DNA of 16,342 nt from an uncultured Clostridia bacterium (GCA_937877675.1 CALEIS010000056.1:1-16342); one strand, 5' to 3'. Positions 1 through 8,309 are shown, counted from the stretch's first letter. Translations and numbers: made by a program. Notes: generated by a model from the letters alone, not told the origin.

Positions 1-125
1 GTAAATTACATTTGAGAAAAACTCCTGAACTTAAATTTATTGCCGACGATTCCGTAGAGCACGGTATGGAAATTTTCAAAAAAATCGAAAGTACATCTTT
101 TACTGACGATAATGAGGATGAATAA
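1..125 (+). CDS. rbfA: 30S ribosome-binding factor RbfA, C-terminal 40 residues (5' end outside window)
   Basis: The window opens inside a reading frame (first full codon at 3) that ends with TAA at 123-125. The visible 40 residues include LRKTPELKFIADDSVEHG, which fits the conserved end of RbfA, where a Leu-Arg-x-x-Pro-Glu-Leu segment is followed by F-x-x-D-x-S. RbfA is a small KH-fold protein that binds the 30S subunit and helps 16S rRNA 5'-end maturation. The tail is acidic (TDDNEDE). The stop codon overlaps the nrnA start by one base, so the two are translationally coupled. The order rbfA-nrnA-truB-ribF is the usual one in Clostridia and supports the call, although only the last third of the protein can be seen. 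Confidence 0.85.
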   Translation, partial: KLHLRKTPELKFIADDSVEHGMEIFKKIESTSFTDDNEDE

Positions 126-1072
126 TGAATAAAATTAGCGTGAAAGAGTGTGCATCACTCTTAAAGGAATTTGATAATTTTCTTATTCTTTCACATAAGC
201 ACCCCGACGGTGACACTCTTGGTAGTGCTTTTGCACTTAAAAGAGCATTGGATTTGTTGGGTAAAAAGTCAATGGTACGTTGTAACGACGAGATTCATCC
301 AAAGTTTTCATATCTTTGGGATGGACTTGACAACAACGACATAGAATTTGACAAAATAATCACAGTCGATGTTGCCGACAGTAAGCTCCTCGGTACTGAG
401 TTTGAAGCAAAATATGGCGACAATGTGTTTTTGTGCATTGACCACCATATGTCAAACCGTGAATATGCCGAAAATCTTCTTTTAGAGGACAAGGCTGCGG
501 CTACAACTGTTATTTATGAGATTATATGTGAATTAGGAGTGGAAATCACTCCTGAAATAGCAAACTGCATTTATACGGGACTTGCTACGGACACAGGTTG
601 TTTTATGTTTTCAAACACAACTCCAGAAACACACAGAATTGCTGCTAATGTTATGGAAAAAGGCGCTGACTATACAAATATCAACCGTCTTATGTTTGAA
701 ACAAAAACATTCTCATATTTAAAACTTGAACAGATGGCTGTTTCTTCTATTGAATCTCATTTTGATGGCAGAGTTGCTCTTATGACTCTTACTCAAAAGA
801 TGTTTAAAGAAAGTGGCTCAGATGAAAGCGAATGTGACGGAATTGCATCACTCCCAAGAAAAATCGAGGGTGTTAAAATCGGTGTAACTATCCGTGAGCA
901 GACAAATGGGAAATATAAAGTTTCCCTTCGCACTGTCGAGCCTTATGATGCAGCAAAAATCTGTGCTAATTTCGGTGGTGGCGGTCATAATCGTGCAGCA
1001 GGATGCGAGTTTGACTGTTCACTCCAGGAAACAAAACAAAAACTACTTGAATTTATAAAGGCGGAGTTTTAA
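125..1072 (+). CDS. nrnA: Bifunctional oligoribonuclease / pAp phosphatase, DHH-DHHA1 family
   Basis: 315 aa, the normal length for NrnA. The DHH domain shows HPDGD at residues 26-30, DVAD at 82-85, the signature DHH at 106-108 and ATDTG with Asp156; these residues bind the catalytic metals. The C-terminal DHHA1 domain carries GGGGHNRAAG at 284-293, which binds the substrate. NrnA degrades RNA oligonucleotides of a few bases, and in Bacillus it also converts 3'-phosphoadenosine 5'-phosphate to AMP; it is cytosolic. The start is supported by GAGGAT about six bases upstream and by the one-base overlap with the rbfA stop. The gene is followed, again with a one-base overlap, by truB. Family membership is clear; the exact preferred substrate (oligoRNA, pAp or a cyclic-dinucleotide product) cannot be read from sequence. 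Confidence 0.93.
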   Translation: MNKISVKECASLLKEFDNFLILSHKHPDGDTLGSAFALKRALDLLGKKSMVRCNDEIHPKFSYLWDGLDNNDIEFDKIITVDVADSKLLGTEFEAKYGDNVFLCIDHHMSNREYAENLLLEDKAAATTVIYEIICELGVEITPEIANCIYTGLATDTGCFMFSNTTPETHRIAANVMEKGADYTNINRLMFETKTFSYLKLEQMAVSSIESHFDGRVALMTLTQKMFKESGSDESECDGIASLPRKIEGVKIGVTIREQTNGKYKVSLRTVEPYDAAKICANFGGGGHNRAAGCEFDCSLQETKQKLLEFIKAEF

Positions 1073-1962
1073 TGACAGGCATAATTTGTCTTGACAAGCC
1101 CTGCGATATGACATCCTTTATGGCTGTAAAAAAAGTATCCCGTATTTTAGGTGTTAAAAAAGCAGGTCATACAGGCACACTGGACCCTATGGCTACCGGT
1201 GTACTTGTTATTATGCTTGGTCACTGTACCCGTTTTATTGAACTTTTACCTGAACACAGAAAATCATATTCTGCAAGGGTAAAATTAGGTCTTACAACTG
1301 ACACTCTTGATATTACAGGTGAAGTTTTGAGTGAAAATCCTGTTAATGTGACAGAGGAGCAGTTGTTGCAGGTTGTAGAAGCATTTAAAGGTGAGATTTC
1401 TCAAGTCCCACCAATGTATTCTGCCATCAAAAAAGATGGTGAACGCCTTTATGACCTTGCAAGAAAGGGCATTGAAATAGAGAGAGAAAGCCGACAAATC
1501 ACTATTGAAAAACTGAAAATCTATGATTTTGATGGTACAGAATTTTCAATGGATGTTACTTGCTCGGCAGGTACATATATCCGTTCTCTCTGTGACGATA
1601 TTGGTAAGGATTTAGGTTGTGGTGCAGTTATGACCTCACTTCGTAGAACTGAAGCCAATGGTTTTTCTATTGAAAATGCAGTTACACTAGAGGAATTAGA
1701 AAAACTTGTGAGTGAAAAAGCGGAACAAAGTGTGATTACTTCCGTTGAAAAGGCACTTATGAGTTATCCTGAAATCACAGTTACAAGTCCTCAAGCTAAT
1801 CGATTTTCCAATGGTGGCGAATTAGGTTATGAGCGACTTCACGGAGATTATTCTGTTGGAGTTTATCGTGTTTACTCCCCCCAACGAAAACTTTTAGGAC
1901 TTGGTGAAATTCTTACAGAAAAAGGCGACCTTACAGTCAGGAGGGTGCTGATAGAGGAATGA
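1072..1962 (+). CDS. truB: tRNA pseudouridine(55) synthase TruB
   Basis: 296 aa. TruB makes the pseudouridine at position 55 in the T-loop of tRNAs. The catalytic loop GHTGTLDPMATGVL lies at residues 32-45, with the nucleophilic Asp at position 38. Further family segments are PPMYSAIKKDGERLYDLARK at 113-132 and SAGTYIRSLCDDIG at 165-178. The C-terminal section from about residue 230 is less conserved and corresponds to the small RNA-contacting domain. The ATG overlaps the nrnA stop (TAATG) and has GGCGGAG at a good distance. The end overlaps ribF in an ATGA arrangement, so the genes are translated together. Nothing looks damaged. Confidence 0.96.
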   Translation: MTGIICLDKPCDMTSFMAVKKVSRILGVKKAGHTGTLDPMATGVLVIMLGHCTRFIELLPEHRKSYSARVKLGLTTDTLDITGEVLSENPVNVTEEQLLQVVEAFKGEISQVPPMYSAIKKDGERLYDLARKGIEIERESRQITIEKLKIYDFDGTEFSMDVTCSAGTYIRSLCDDIGKDLGCGAVMTSLRRTEANGFSIENAVTLEELEKLVSEKAEQSVITSVEKALMSYPEITVTSPQANRFSNGGELGYERLHGDYSVGVYRVYSPQRKLLGLGEILTEKGDLTVRRVLIEE

Positions 1963-2852
1963 ATAAATTAGCGTTGGCTCTGGGCACCTTTGATGGTCTG
2001 CACAGAGGTCATATAAATGTGCTTGATGAGGCAAAGGCATTTGCATATGATGGATTTGTACCTGCCATGCTCATGTTTGACATACACCCACAAGCAATTT
2101 TAAAGGGGTCTGCTCCTCCCATGCTGATTACAAGTGAAGACAAAGAAAAATATGCAAAAGAACTTGGTGTTTTACCAGTTCATATCAGTTTTGAGGAAAT
2201 CCGCAACCTTTCTCCTGAAGAATTTTTGCGAGATATTCTCATTGAAAAGCATAATGTTGGTGCTGTAATCTGTGGAGAGAATTTTCTTTTCGGAAAAAAT
2301 GGTGAAGGAAATAGCAAAATCCTCTGTAATTTATGTGAAAAGTATGATATAATATATCGTATGGCAAAAAGTACCATGTACAAGAATGAAATGATTAGTG
2401 CTACTCGAATTCGTGAGGCATTAAGTCAGGGTGATGTTGTTACTGCCAACGAAATGTTGGGACGAAATTTTTCTTACGACTTCTTGGTGGTTGAGGGAAA
2501 TAAAATAGGCAAAAAAGTTCTTGGTTTTCCAACTATCAATCAACATTTCCCCACAGGCTTTATAAATCTTAAACATGGCGTTTATGCTTCACAATCAACA
2601 GTTGACGGTGTTATTTATCCGTCAGTTACAAATTTCGGTTGTCACCCTACAATTGGTGGTGACAAGGTGCTTTCCGAAACTTGCATTTTAGGGTTTGATG
2701 GTGATTTATACAACCAAAAAATACGTGTTGAGCTTCTCGACTTTATCCGTACAGAGAAGAAATTCAATAGTAAAGATGAATTAAAAGCACAAATTGATGA
2801 TGACAGTAAATCAGCTATCAAGATTTTTGATAGTAAAAATAAAACAAAATAA
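1959..2852 (+). CDS. ribF: Bifunctional riboflavin kinase / FAD synthetase RibF
   Basis: 297 aa. RibF phosphorylates riboflavin to FMN and adenylates FMN to FAD. The N-terminal nucleotidyltransferase domain has ALGTFDGLHRGH at residues 7-18 (the HxGH-type ATP site) and ISATRIREAL at 146-155. The C-terminal riboflavin kinase domain has GFPTINQ at 189-195, which keeps the Pro-Thr-x-Asn of the usual GxPTAN motif, then HPTIGG at 229-234 and the conserved Glu240, followed by FDGDLYNQKIRVELL. The protein begins only eight residues before GTFDG, so it lacks the 10-15 residue leader of many RibF proteins. No better in-frame start with a ribosome binding site is seen upstream, and the ATGA overlap with truB supports this start. 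An AT-rich 7-bp inverted repeat (2815-2821 with 2827-2833) lies near the 3' end. Confidence 0.95.
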   Translation: MNKLALALGTFDGLHRGHINVLDEAKAFAYDGFVPAMLMFDIHPQAILKGSAPPMLITSEDKEKYAKELGVLPVHISFEEIRNLSPEEFLRDILIEKHNVGAVICGENFLFGKNGEGNSKILCNLCEKYDIIYRMAKSTMYKNEMISATRIREALSQGDVVTANEMLGRNFSYDFLVVEGNKIGKKVLGFPTINQHFPTGFINLKHGVYASQSTVDGVIYPSVTNFGCHPTIGGDKVLSETCILGFDGDLYNQKIRVELLDFIRTEKKFNSKDELKAQIDDDSKSAIKIFDSKNKTK

Positions 2853-2859
2853 GAAGGGG
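2851..2859 (+). promoter_or_regulatory. Ribosome binding site that decides the alcohol dehydrogenase start
   Basis: AAGAAGGGG directly follows the ribF stop. Only one base separates it from an ATG at 2861, but ten bases separate it from the in-frame ATG at 2870. The second ATG is therefore the likely start. Confidence 0.6.
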
Positions 2860-2869
2860 TATGATTTAT

Positions 2870-4090
2870 ATGACAATTTTTGAAAAGGCATATTGCCGTA
2901 TTTACCAGAAGGTAATTTTCCTTATTGAGTTTTTCCTTCCTTGGGGTGAGCCTGAAATGCTTACAGGTCCTGGAAGTATCAGAAAACTCCCAGAATTCGT
3001 TAAGAGCAAGGGTGTTGACAATGTTCTTGTTGTAACAGATAAGGGTCTTACTTCACTCGGTCTTCTCGACTCACTTTTTGAAGAATTAGACAAGTCAGGC
3101 GTTAAATACACTGTATATAACGGTGTTCAGCCAAACCCAACAATCGACAACATTGAAACAGCAAGACAGATGTATCTTGACAATGGTTGTCAGGGTGTTA
3201 TCGCATTCGGTGGCGGTTCTCCAATGGACTGTGCTAAAATTGCAGCAGCAAGAGTTGTAAAACCAAATCAGCCAATCGAAAAAATGCGTGGAATTATGAA
3301 GATTGGTGAGAAACTTCCTCCATTCTTTGCAGTTCCAACAACAGCAGGTACAGGTTCAGAATGTACACTTGCAGCAGTTGTTTCTAACCCAGAAACACAT
3401 GAAAAATATGCTTGTAACGACTCTGTTCTTCGTCCTCCATATGTTGTATTTGACCCTGAACTTACAGTTGGTCTTCCTCCACACATCACATCAACAACAG
3501 GTATGGATGCTCTCACACACGCAGTTGAAGCATACATAGGTAAAGGAAATGTTCCATCAACAATTAAGTTTGCTGAAAAGGCAACAAAGATGATTTTTGC
3601 AAACCTTGAAACAGCATACACAGATGGTAAGAACATTGAAGCAAGAAATAATATGCTCCTCGCATCTTACAATGCAGGTATGGCTTTTACTCGTGCTTAT
3701 GTTGGTTATGTTCATGCTATTGCTCATAACCTTGGCGGTATTTATGGACTTCCTCACGGCCTTGCTAATGCAGTTATTCTTCCAGTTATGCTTGAAGCAT
3801 ACGGCAGTGCAGTTTATACACCACTTGCAAAACTTGCTGATATCGTAGGCATCGCAGGTGATAGCGAAGAAGCAAAAGCAAAGGCATTTATCGCTGAAAT
3901 CTATGCTATGAATAAGAGAATGAATATCCCAACAGGCTTTACACAGATTAAAGAAGAAGATATTCCACTTATCGTAAAACGTGCACTTAAAGAAGGTAAC
4001 CCAGGCTACCCAGTACCTGTAATCTTCGGTAAAGAAGAAATGACAGCAATCGTTAAGTCACTTATGATTAAAGAAACAGCTAATGTTTAA
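2870..4090 (+). CDS. Iron-containing (group III) alcohol dehydrogenase
   Basis: 406 aa from the preferred ATG (409 aa from the ATG at 2861, which sits too close to the ribosome binding site). The N-terminal Rossmann-type domain has FGGGSPMDCAK at residues 113-123, the NAD(P)-binding GGGS motif. TTAGTGSECT at 157-166 is also typical. The predicted metal ligands are Asp213 and His217 in GMDALTHAVEAY and His282 and His296 in HAIAHNLGGIYGLPHG, spaced as in FucO-type enzymes. The reaction is NAD(P)H-linked interconversion of an alcohol and an aldehyde; which alcohol cannot be told. It sits 17 bases after ribF and is not part of the conserved RNA-processing set. Its codon choice (mostly CCA for Pro, ACA for Thr) is more biased than that of truB and ribF, which suggests high expression, for example in fermentation. 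It ends just before a terminator. Confidence 0.93.
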   Translation: MTIFEKAYCRIYQKVIFLIEFFLPWGEPEMLTGPGSIRKLPEFVKSKGVDNVLVVTDKGLTSLGLLDSLFEELDKSGVKYTVYNGVQPNPTIDNIETARQMYLDNGCQGVIAFGGGSPMDCAKIAAARVVKPNQPIEKMRGIMKIGEKLPPFFAVPTTAGTGSECTLAAVVSNPETHEKYACNDSVLRPPYVVFDPELTVGLPPHITSTTGMDALTHAVEAYIGKGNVPSTIKFAEKATKMIFANLETAYTDGKNIEARNNMLLASYNAGMAFTRAYVGYVHAIAHNLGGIYGLPHGLANAVILPVMLEAYGSAVYTPLAKLADIVGIAGDSEEAKAKAFIAEIYAMNKRMNIPTGFTQIKEEDIPLIVKRALKEGNPGYPVPVIFGKEEMTAIVKSLMIKETANV

Positions 4091-4110
4091 TTAGTCTAAT
4101 ACATAAAAAT

Positions 4111-4135
4111 AAGACCTCTCGTTATGAGAGGTCTT
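4111..4135. terminator. Rho-independent terminator, probably bidirectional
   Basis: A perfect 10-bp stem, AAGACCTCTC (4111-4120) with GAGAGGTCTT (4126-4135), closes a GTTAT loop. On the + strand it is followed by a T-rich run (TTTATTTTAT), and on the - strand by ATTTTTATG. It lies 20 bases after the alcohol dehydrogenase stop and 42 bases after the valS stop, between converging genes, so it probably ends both transcription units. Confidence 0.9.
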
Positions 4136-4140
4136 TATTT

Positions 4141-4168
4141 TATGCCTTCCCTTTGAGGGGAAGGCATA
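4141..4168. repeat. Palindromic intergenic element next to the terminator
   Basis: An 11-bp perfect inverted repeat, TATGCCTTCCC (4141-4151) with GGGAAGGCATA (4158-4168), closes a TTTGAG loop. It begins five bases after the terminator hairpin and ends nine bases from the valS stop. On the + strand a T-rich stretch follows, but no gene upstream of it needs a second terminator. It could be a back-up terminator or a copy of a dispersed palindromic repeat; a genome-wide count would decide. Confidence 0.65.
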
Positions 4169-4177
4169 TCTTGGTTT

Positions 4178-6880
4178 TTATTTGTTTGCGATTTTTGCGA
4201 TACTCTCTTCAAGCATTGCAAGTTTTTCGTTATATTTTGCAAGTTTTTCTCTCTGCTCGTTTACGAGTACTTCAGGTGCTTTTGCAACGAATTTTTCGTT
4301 ATTGAGTTTGCCTGAAACAAATGCAATTTCTTTAAGCACACCTGCTTTTTCTTTTTCAAGTCTTTCAAGTTCTGCTTTGAAATCAACAAGTTCGTCCATT
4401 GGGATGAAGAGTCTTGCATCTTCTGTGATAATAGCAACTGCCTCGTCGTTTTCATAACCCTTAACAATTTCAACTTCACTTGCTGATGCAAGTCTTACGA
4501 AGAAGTTAGCACCTTCAGAGAATGTCTTTTCGTAAGCTGTTTCAATGAAAATCTTTGCTTTCTTTGATGGTGGAACATTCATTTCTGCACGACGGTTACG
4601 AACAGCCTTGATTGCAGTCATAACTCTTTCCATTTCTGCTTCGTCAGCCTTGAATGAAAGTTCATCGCTGAATACTGGCCATTCAGAAATCATAATTGAG
4701 TCACCATCGTGTGGAAGTGTCTGCCAGATTTCTTCTGTGATGAATGGCATGAATGGGTGTAAGAGTTTGAGTGTGTTTGACATTACATAAACGAGAACTG
4801 CTTTAACAGTTGCCTTTGCAGTTGCACACTCACCGTTAAGACGGATTTTTGCGATTTCGATATACCAGTCGCAGAATACGTCCCAGATAAAGTCATAGAG
4901 CTTCTGTACTGCAAGACCAAGTTCGAATTTTTCAAGTGAATCTGTAACATCTTTTACAAGGTCATTGTACTTAGATAAAATCCATTTATCTTCAATTGCA
5001 AGATTCTTTGGAACATATGGTGCATATTCGTTTTCATCAAGATTCATAAGGATGAAACGAGCAGCATTCCAAATCTTATTAGCAAAGTTTCTACTTGCTT
5101 CAACTTTTTCATCAGAGAAACGCATATCATTTCCTGGGCTGTTACCTGTTGCAAGAGTAAATCTAAGTGCATCAGCACCATACTGGTCGATAATTTCAAG
5201 TGGGTCGATACCGTTACCGAGTGACTTCGACATCTTTCTACCCTGAGCATCACGAACAAGACCGTGAATAAGAACTGTATCAAATGGAACCTGACCTGTA
5301 TATTCAAGAGCAGAGAAAATCATACGAGATACCCAGAAACCAATAATATCGTAACCTGTTACGAGGGTGTTTGTTGGGTAATAATGTTTCAAATCCTCTG
5401 TCTGTTCAGGCCAACCAAGTGTTGAGAATGGCCAAAGTGCAGATGAGAACCAAGTATCAAGTGTATCTTCATCCTGACGAATATTCTTACCGCCACATTT
5501 TGGACAAGTGCAAACTGCATCCTTTGTAACAACTGTTTCGCCACAATCGTCACAGTACCAAGCAGGAATTCTATGTCCCCACCACAACTGACGAGAAATA
5601 CACCAGTCACGAGTACCATTCATCCAGTTAAGATAGTTCTTTGTAAATCTCTCAGGGATGAACTTTGTTTCACCCTTTTCAACTGCTTCAATAGCAGGTT
5701 TTGCCAATGGAACCATACGAACAAACCACTGTTTTGAAACCATTGGCTCGATTGTGTTATGACAACGATAGCAAGTACCAACCTCGTGTTTGCGTGGTTC
5801 AACCTCTTTAAGGTAGCCACCTGCTTTAAGGTCTTCAAGAATTGCTTTTCTAGCTTCTTTTGTTGTCATACCTGCATACTTGCCACAGTCAAGAACTTCA
5901 GGTTCATTTTCTGTTGCTCTGCCACTTGCGATAAGTTCATCGGCAATTCTCTTATCTTCTGCACCTGTGAGATGACCGTCATAAGTAAATGTACGAACGA
6001 TTGGAAGGTTATTTCTCTGTCCAACTTCAAAGTCATTAGGGTCATGAGCAGGAGTGATTTTAACAACACCTGTACCCTTTGTCATATCTGCATGTTCATC
6101 ACAAACAATTGGAATTTCCTTGTTAAGTAAAGGAAGAATTACATGACAACCGTGAAGATGCTTATATCTTTCGTCAGCAACGTTAATAGCAACCGCTGTG
6201 TCACCTAACATTGTTTCAGGACGAGTTGTAGCAAGTTCAAGCTTTTCGCCTGTTTCCTTGACTGTATAAAGAAGATGCCAGAAGCTACCATCCTGTTCTT
6301 CATATTCAACCTCTGCATCAGAAATTGATGTGTTACAGCAAGGACACCAGTTAACCATACGGTTACCACGATAGATAAGGTCTTTTTCATAAAGACGAAC
6401 GAAAACCTCGTTAACTGCTTTACTGCAACCTTCGTCAAGAGTAAATCTTTCTCTGTCCCAGTCGCAAGATGAGCCGAGTTTCTTTAACTGTTCAATAATT
6501 CTGCCACCGTACTGTTTTTTCCAGTCCCAAGCACGTTCAAGGAAGCCGTCACGACCTAAATCTTCCTTTGAGATACCTTCTTTACGCATTGTTTCAACGA
6601 TTTTTGCCTCAGTTGCGATAGATGCGTGGTCAGTACCAGGAAGCCAGAGTGTGTCATAACCAGCCATTCTGTGATAACGGATAAGAATATCCTGTAATGT
6701 GTTATCAAGAGCATGGCCCATATGAAGTTGACCTGTAATGTTTGGTGGTGGAATTACAATAGTGTAAGTCTTTTTACCCTCTTCACGCTTTGCGTGGAAA
6801 TACTTGTTTGAAAGCCAGTCTTTATATATTCTGTCTTCAACATTTTTCGGATTATACTGTTTTTCAAGTTCCTTGGACAT
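4178..6880 (-). CDS. valS: Valyl-tRNA synthetase
   Basis: 900 aa, the normal size. This class Ia enzyme charges tRNA-Val with valine. The ATP site HIGH motif appears as HMGH at residues 53-56 within PPPNITGQLHMGHALDN, and KMSKS at 549-553 within GRKMSKSLGN. ATTRPETMLGDTA at 217-229 belongs to the editing domain. Two Cys-rich knots (C370/C373 region, and C443, C446, C457, C459, C462) are probable zinc sites. The last 70 or so residues are rich in Lys and Glu and form the C-terminal coiled coil that contacts tRNA. The start has GAAAGGAAG (6887-6895) about six bases upstream. It is the last gene of the long - strand unit. Many Firmicutes valS genes have a T-box leader; the 63 bases here are too short for one. 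Confidence 0.97.
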   Translation of the reverse strand: MSKELEKQYNPKNVEDRIYKDWLSNKYFHAKREEGKKTYTIVIPPPNITGQLHMGHALDNTLQDILIRYHRMAGYDTLWLPGTDHASIATEAKIVETMRKEGISKEDLGRDGFLERAWDWKKQYGGRIIEQLKKLGSSCDWDRERFTLDEGCSKAVNEVFVRLYEKDLIYRGNRMVNWCPCCNTSISDAEVEYEEQDGSFWHLLYTVKETGEKLELATTRPETMLGDTAVAINVADERYKHLHGCHVILPLLNKEIPIVCDEHADMTKGTGVVKITPAHDPNDFEVGQRNNLPIVRTFTYDGHLTGAEDKRIADELIASGRATENEPEVLDCGKYAGMTTKEARKAILEDLKAGGYLKEVEPRKHEVGTCYRCHNTIEPMVSKQWFVRMVPLAKPAIEAVEKGETKFIPERFTKNYLNWMNGTRDWCISRQLWWGHRIPAWYCDDCGETVVTKDAVCTCPKCGGKNIRQDEDTLDTWFSSALWPFSTLGWPEQTEDLKHYYPTNTLVTGYDIIGFWVSRMIFSALEYTGQVPFDTVLIHGLVRDAQGRKMSKSLGNGIDPLEIIDQYGADALRFTLATGNSPGNDMRFSDEKVEASRNFANKIWNAARFILMNLDENEYAPYVPKNLAIEDKWILSKYNDLVKDVTDSLEKFELGLAVQKLYDFIWDVFCDWYIEIAKIRLNGECATAKATVKAVLVYVMSNTLKLLHPFMPFITEEIWQTLPHDGDSIMISEWPVFSDELSFKADEAEMERVMTAIKAVRNRRAEMNVPPSKKAKIFIETAYEKTFSEGANFFVRLASASEVEIVKGYENDEAVAIITEDARLFIPMDELVDFKAELERLEKEKAGVLKEIAFVSGKLNNEKFVAKAPEVLVNEQREKLAKYNEKLAMLEESIAKIANK

Positions 6881-6917
6881 ATATTTCTTCCTTTCGGTTT
6901 GTTTGTTGATTGTTTCG

Positions 6918-6939
6918 GGTCGTCGGAGACGCCGACCCC
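6918..6939. repeat. GC-rich palindromic element between the DUF4364 gene and valS
   Basis: GGGTCG (6918-6923) pairs with CGACCC (6934-6939); after one mismatch, CG and CG extend the stem around a GAGA loop. The element is much richer in GC than its surroundings and is flanked on the right by CCTACA. It stands in the only sizeable gap (63 bases) of the - strand unit. No T-run follows in the direction of transcription (the next bases read CGAAACAATC), so it is unlikely to terminate; it looks like a small mobile or dispersed palindrome, or an mRNA processing or stability hairpin. Confidence 0.6.
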
Positions 6940-6943
6940 TACA

Positions 6944-7498
6944 TTATACTGTTAACGATGTAATAATTGTTGAATACACCTTAACAGGGTCGTTTATGAA
7001 ATTTTGTTTTACCTGTTCCAACTGTAAACTGTCAACAACATAAATTGACAATTTCATAAGCTCAGTTCCTCTGTCAAAAAGAGTGAATGTGATTGTATAG
7101 CCACCATCGTCTTCTTTTTTGACTTCAATTTTATTTTCTCGTTCAACCTTTGCACGAGTAACAAGTCTTATTGCAGAATTAACTGCTTTTTCACGAACAG
7201 TACGAGGAAGGCTTGTCTGCAAAAGTTCGGCTGCTTCCCTACCCTTTTCCGTTACTGTTATTACTTCTTCATCATCAAGAATGTCTGCGGTAATATTGCC
7301 TGTTTTCAAGAGTTCTTCCATAGCCTGACCAACTTCAAAGAAATTGGCAAGTCCATCTTCCTGCATAGCATCATTGAGCATCTGTCTTGTCATTGGTGCA
7401 TCAACACTTTTAAGAAGATAGCAGATAAGAAGTCTTATATCGTCACGGCTACGAAGTCCACCGAGTTCAATTCCCGCATCAAATGCATCGTATTCCAT
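6944..7498 (-). CDS. DUF4364 family protein (winged-helix-like N-terminus)
   Basis: 184 aa, close to the usual length of this Firmicutes family of unknown function. Residues 15-90 (RSRDDIRLLICYLLKSVDAP and onward) look like a winged helix-turn-helix domain, with VITVTEKGREAAELL as the wing end. The C-terminal half alternates charged strands (ENKIEVKKEDDGGYTITFTL) and is not recognised beyond the family. There is no signal peptide or membrane segment, so it is cytosolic. AGGAG lies about eight bases before the ATG, partly inside the end of the HAD gene, five bases away. A DNA-binding role is plausible from the fold but unproven. Its position between the polysaccharide genes and valS gives no clear hint of a target. 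Confidence 0.8.
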   Translation of the reverse strand: MEYDAFDAGIELGGLRSRDDIRLLICYLLKSVDAPMTRQMLNDAMQEDGLANFFEVGQAMEELLKTGNITADILDDEEVITVTEKGREAAELLQTSLPRTVREKAVNSAIRLVTRAKVERENKIEVKKEDDGGYTITFTLFDRGTELMKLSIYVVDSLQLEQVKQNFINDPVKVYSTIITSLTV

Positions 7499-7503
7499 AA
7501 CTT

Positions 7504-8301
7504 TTACTCCTGTAATTCTTTAAGTATTTCTTTAATATCCTGACGGACATAGGTTGGTTTGATTTCGCTATTTTCAATGTCATCCATTGTGCTTTCACCA
7601 CTGAGTACGCAGATTGTATCCACACCTGCATTGACACCTGACGCAATATCAGTATAAAGTCTGTCACCGATTACAACAGTTTCTTCCTTACTAAAAGGTG
7701 AACGCTCAACAGAGAATTCAACCATAAAGCCATCAGGTTTACCAATATAAAGAGGTCTGCGATTTGTTGCATAATTGATTGCTTCACACATAGCAAAACA
7801 GTCAGGCACAAGACCAAATTCAGTTGGACAACCTCTGTCAGGGTTTGTTGCGATATATGGAATATCCTTTTTAGTCTGCAACAAATATGAAACATCCCAA
7901 AGTTTTTTGTATGTAAGCTCAGTGTCATAACCAACACAGATACAGTCAGTATCCTCATCAGCTTCGGTTGTAATTTTCACACCATATTTTTCCATTTCAG
8001 CAATCATGGACTTTGTTCCCATACAATAAATCTTCTTGTTTGGGAAATGTTTATTAAGATAAAGTGCAGTTGCCTGAGAAGATGTGAAGAAGTTATCCTC
8101 TGTCACCTTAATACCCATATTTGAAAGTTTTATAACATAATCCTTAACTGAACGGGATGAGTTGTTCGTGATGAAAACATACTGTCCACCAACACTCTCA
8201 ATATGTGCTAAAAATTCATTAACACACTCAAAAAGACGAGCACCCTCATAAATTGTTCCGTCCATATCAAGTAAGAAAAGTTTTTTGTCCTTTAATGACA
8301 T
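7504..8301 (-). CDS. HAD-superfamily hydrolase, subfamily IIA (NagD/phosphatase-like)
   Basis: 265 aa from the preferred ATG. HAD motif I is LLDMDGT with nucleophile Asp12 and Asp14; motif II is FITNNSS with Thr45; motif III is GKPDG with Lys188; motif IV is VIGDRLYTD with Asp213 and Asp218. The C2-type cap between motifs II and III marks subfamily IIA, cytosolic phosphatases of sugar phosphates, glycerol phosphate, phosphoglycolate or nucleotides. An ATG at 8313 overlaps the flippase stop (ATGA) and would add MIFK, but AAAAAGG abuts that codon directly, while it stands 11 bases from the ATG at 8301; homologues usually begin close to this point. Tight coupling to the flippase suggests co-expression with the polysaccharide genes. 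The substrate cannot be told from sequence. Confidence 0.88.
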   Translation of the reverse strand: MSLKDKKLFLLDMDGTIYEGARLFECVNEFLAHIESVGGQYVFITNNSSRSVKDYVIKLSNMGIKVTEDNFFTSSQATALYLNKHFPNKKIYCMGTKSMIAEMEKYGVKITTEADEDTDCICVGYDTELTYKKLWDVSYLLQTKKDIPYIATNPDRGCPTEFGLVPDCFAMCEAINYATNRRPLYIGKPDGFMVEFSVERSPFSKEETVVIGDRLYTDIASGVNAGVDTICVLSGESTMDDIENSEIKPTYVRQDIKEILKELQE

Positions 8302-8309
8302 TTTAAAAA

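Noticed and set aside
2815..2833. Inverted repeat CTATCAA-GATTT-TTGATAG as a terminator of ribF
   Set aside because: The stem is short and AT-rich, lies inside the coding region, and is followed by A-rich rather than T-rich sequence.
3268..3636. 122-codon frame on the - strand inside the alcohol dehydrogenase gene
   Set aside because: It is a shadow of a well-supported gene on the other strand and has no recognisable protein features. The same applies to the + strand frames at 5759-6130 and 12769-13149.
6881..6943. T-box or other riboswitch for valS
   Set aside because: The gap is too short and none of the T-box elements can be seen; only a palindrome is present.
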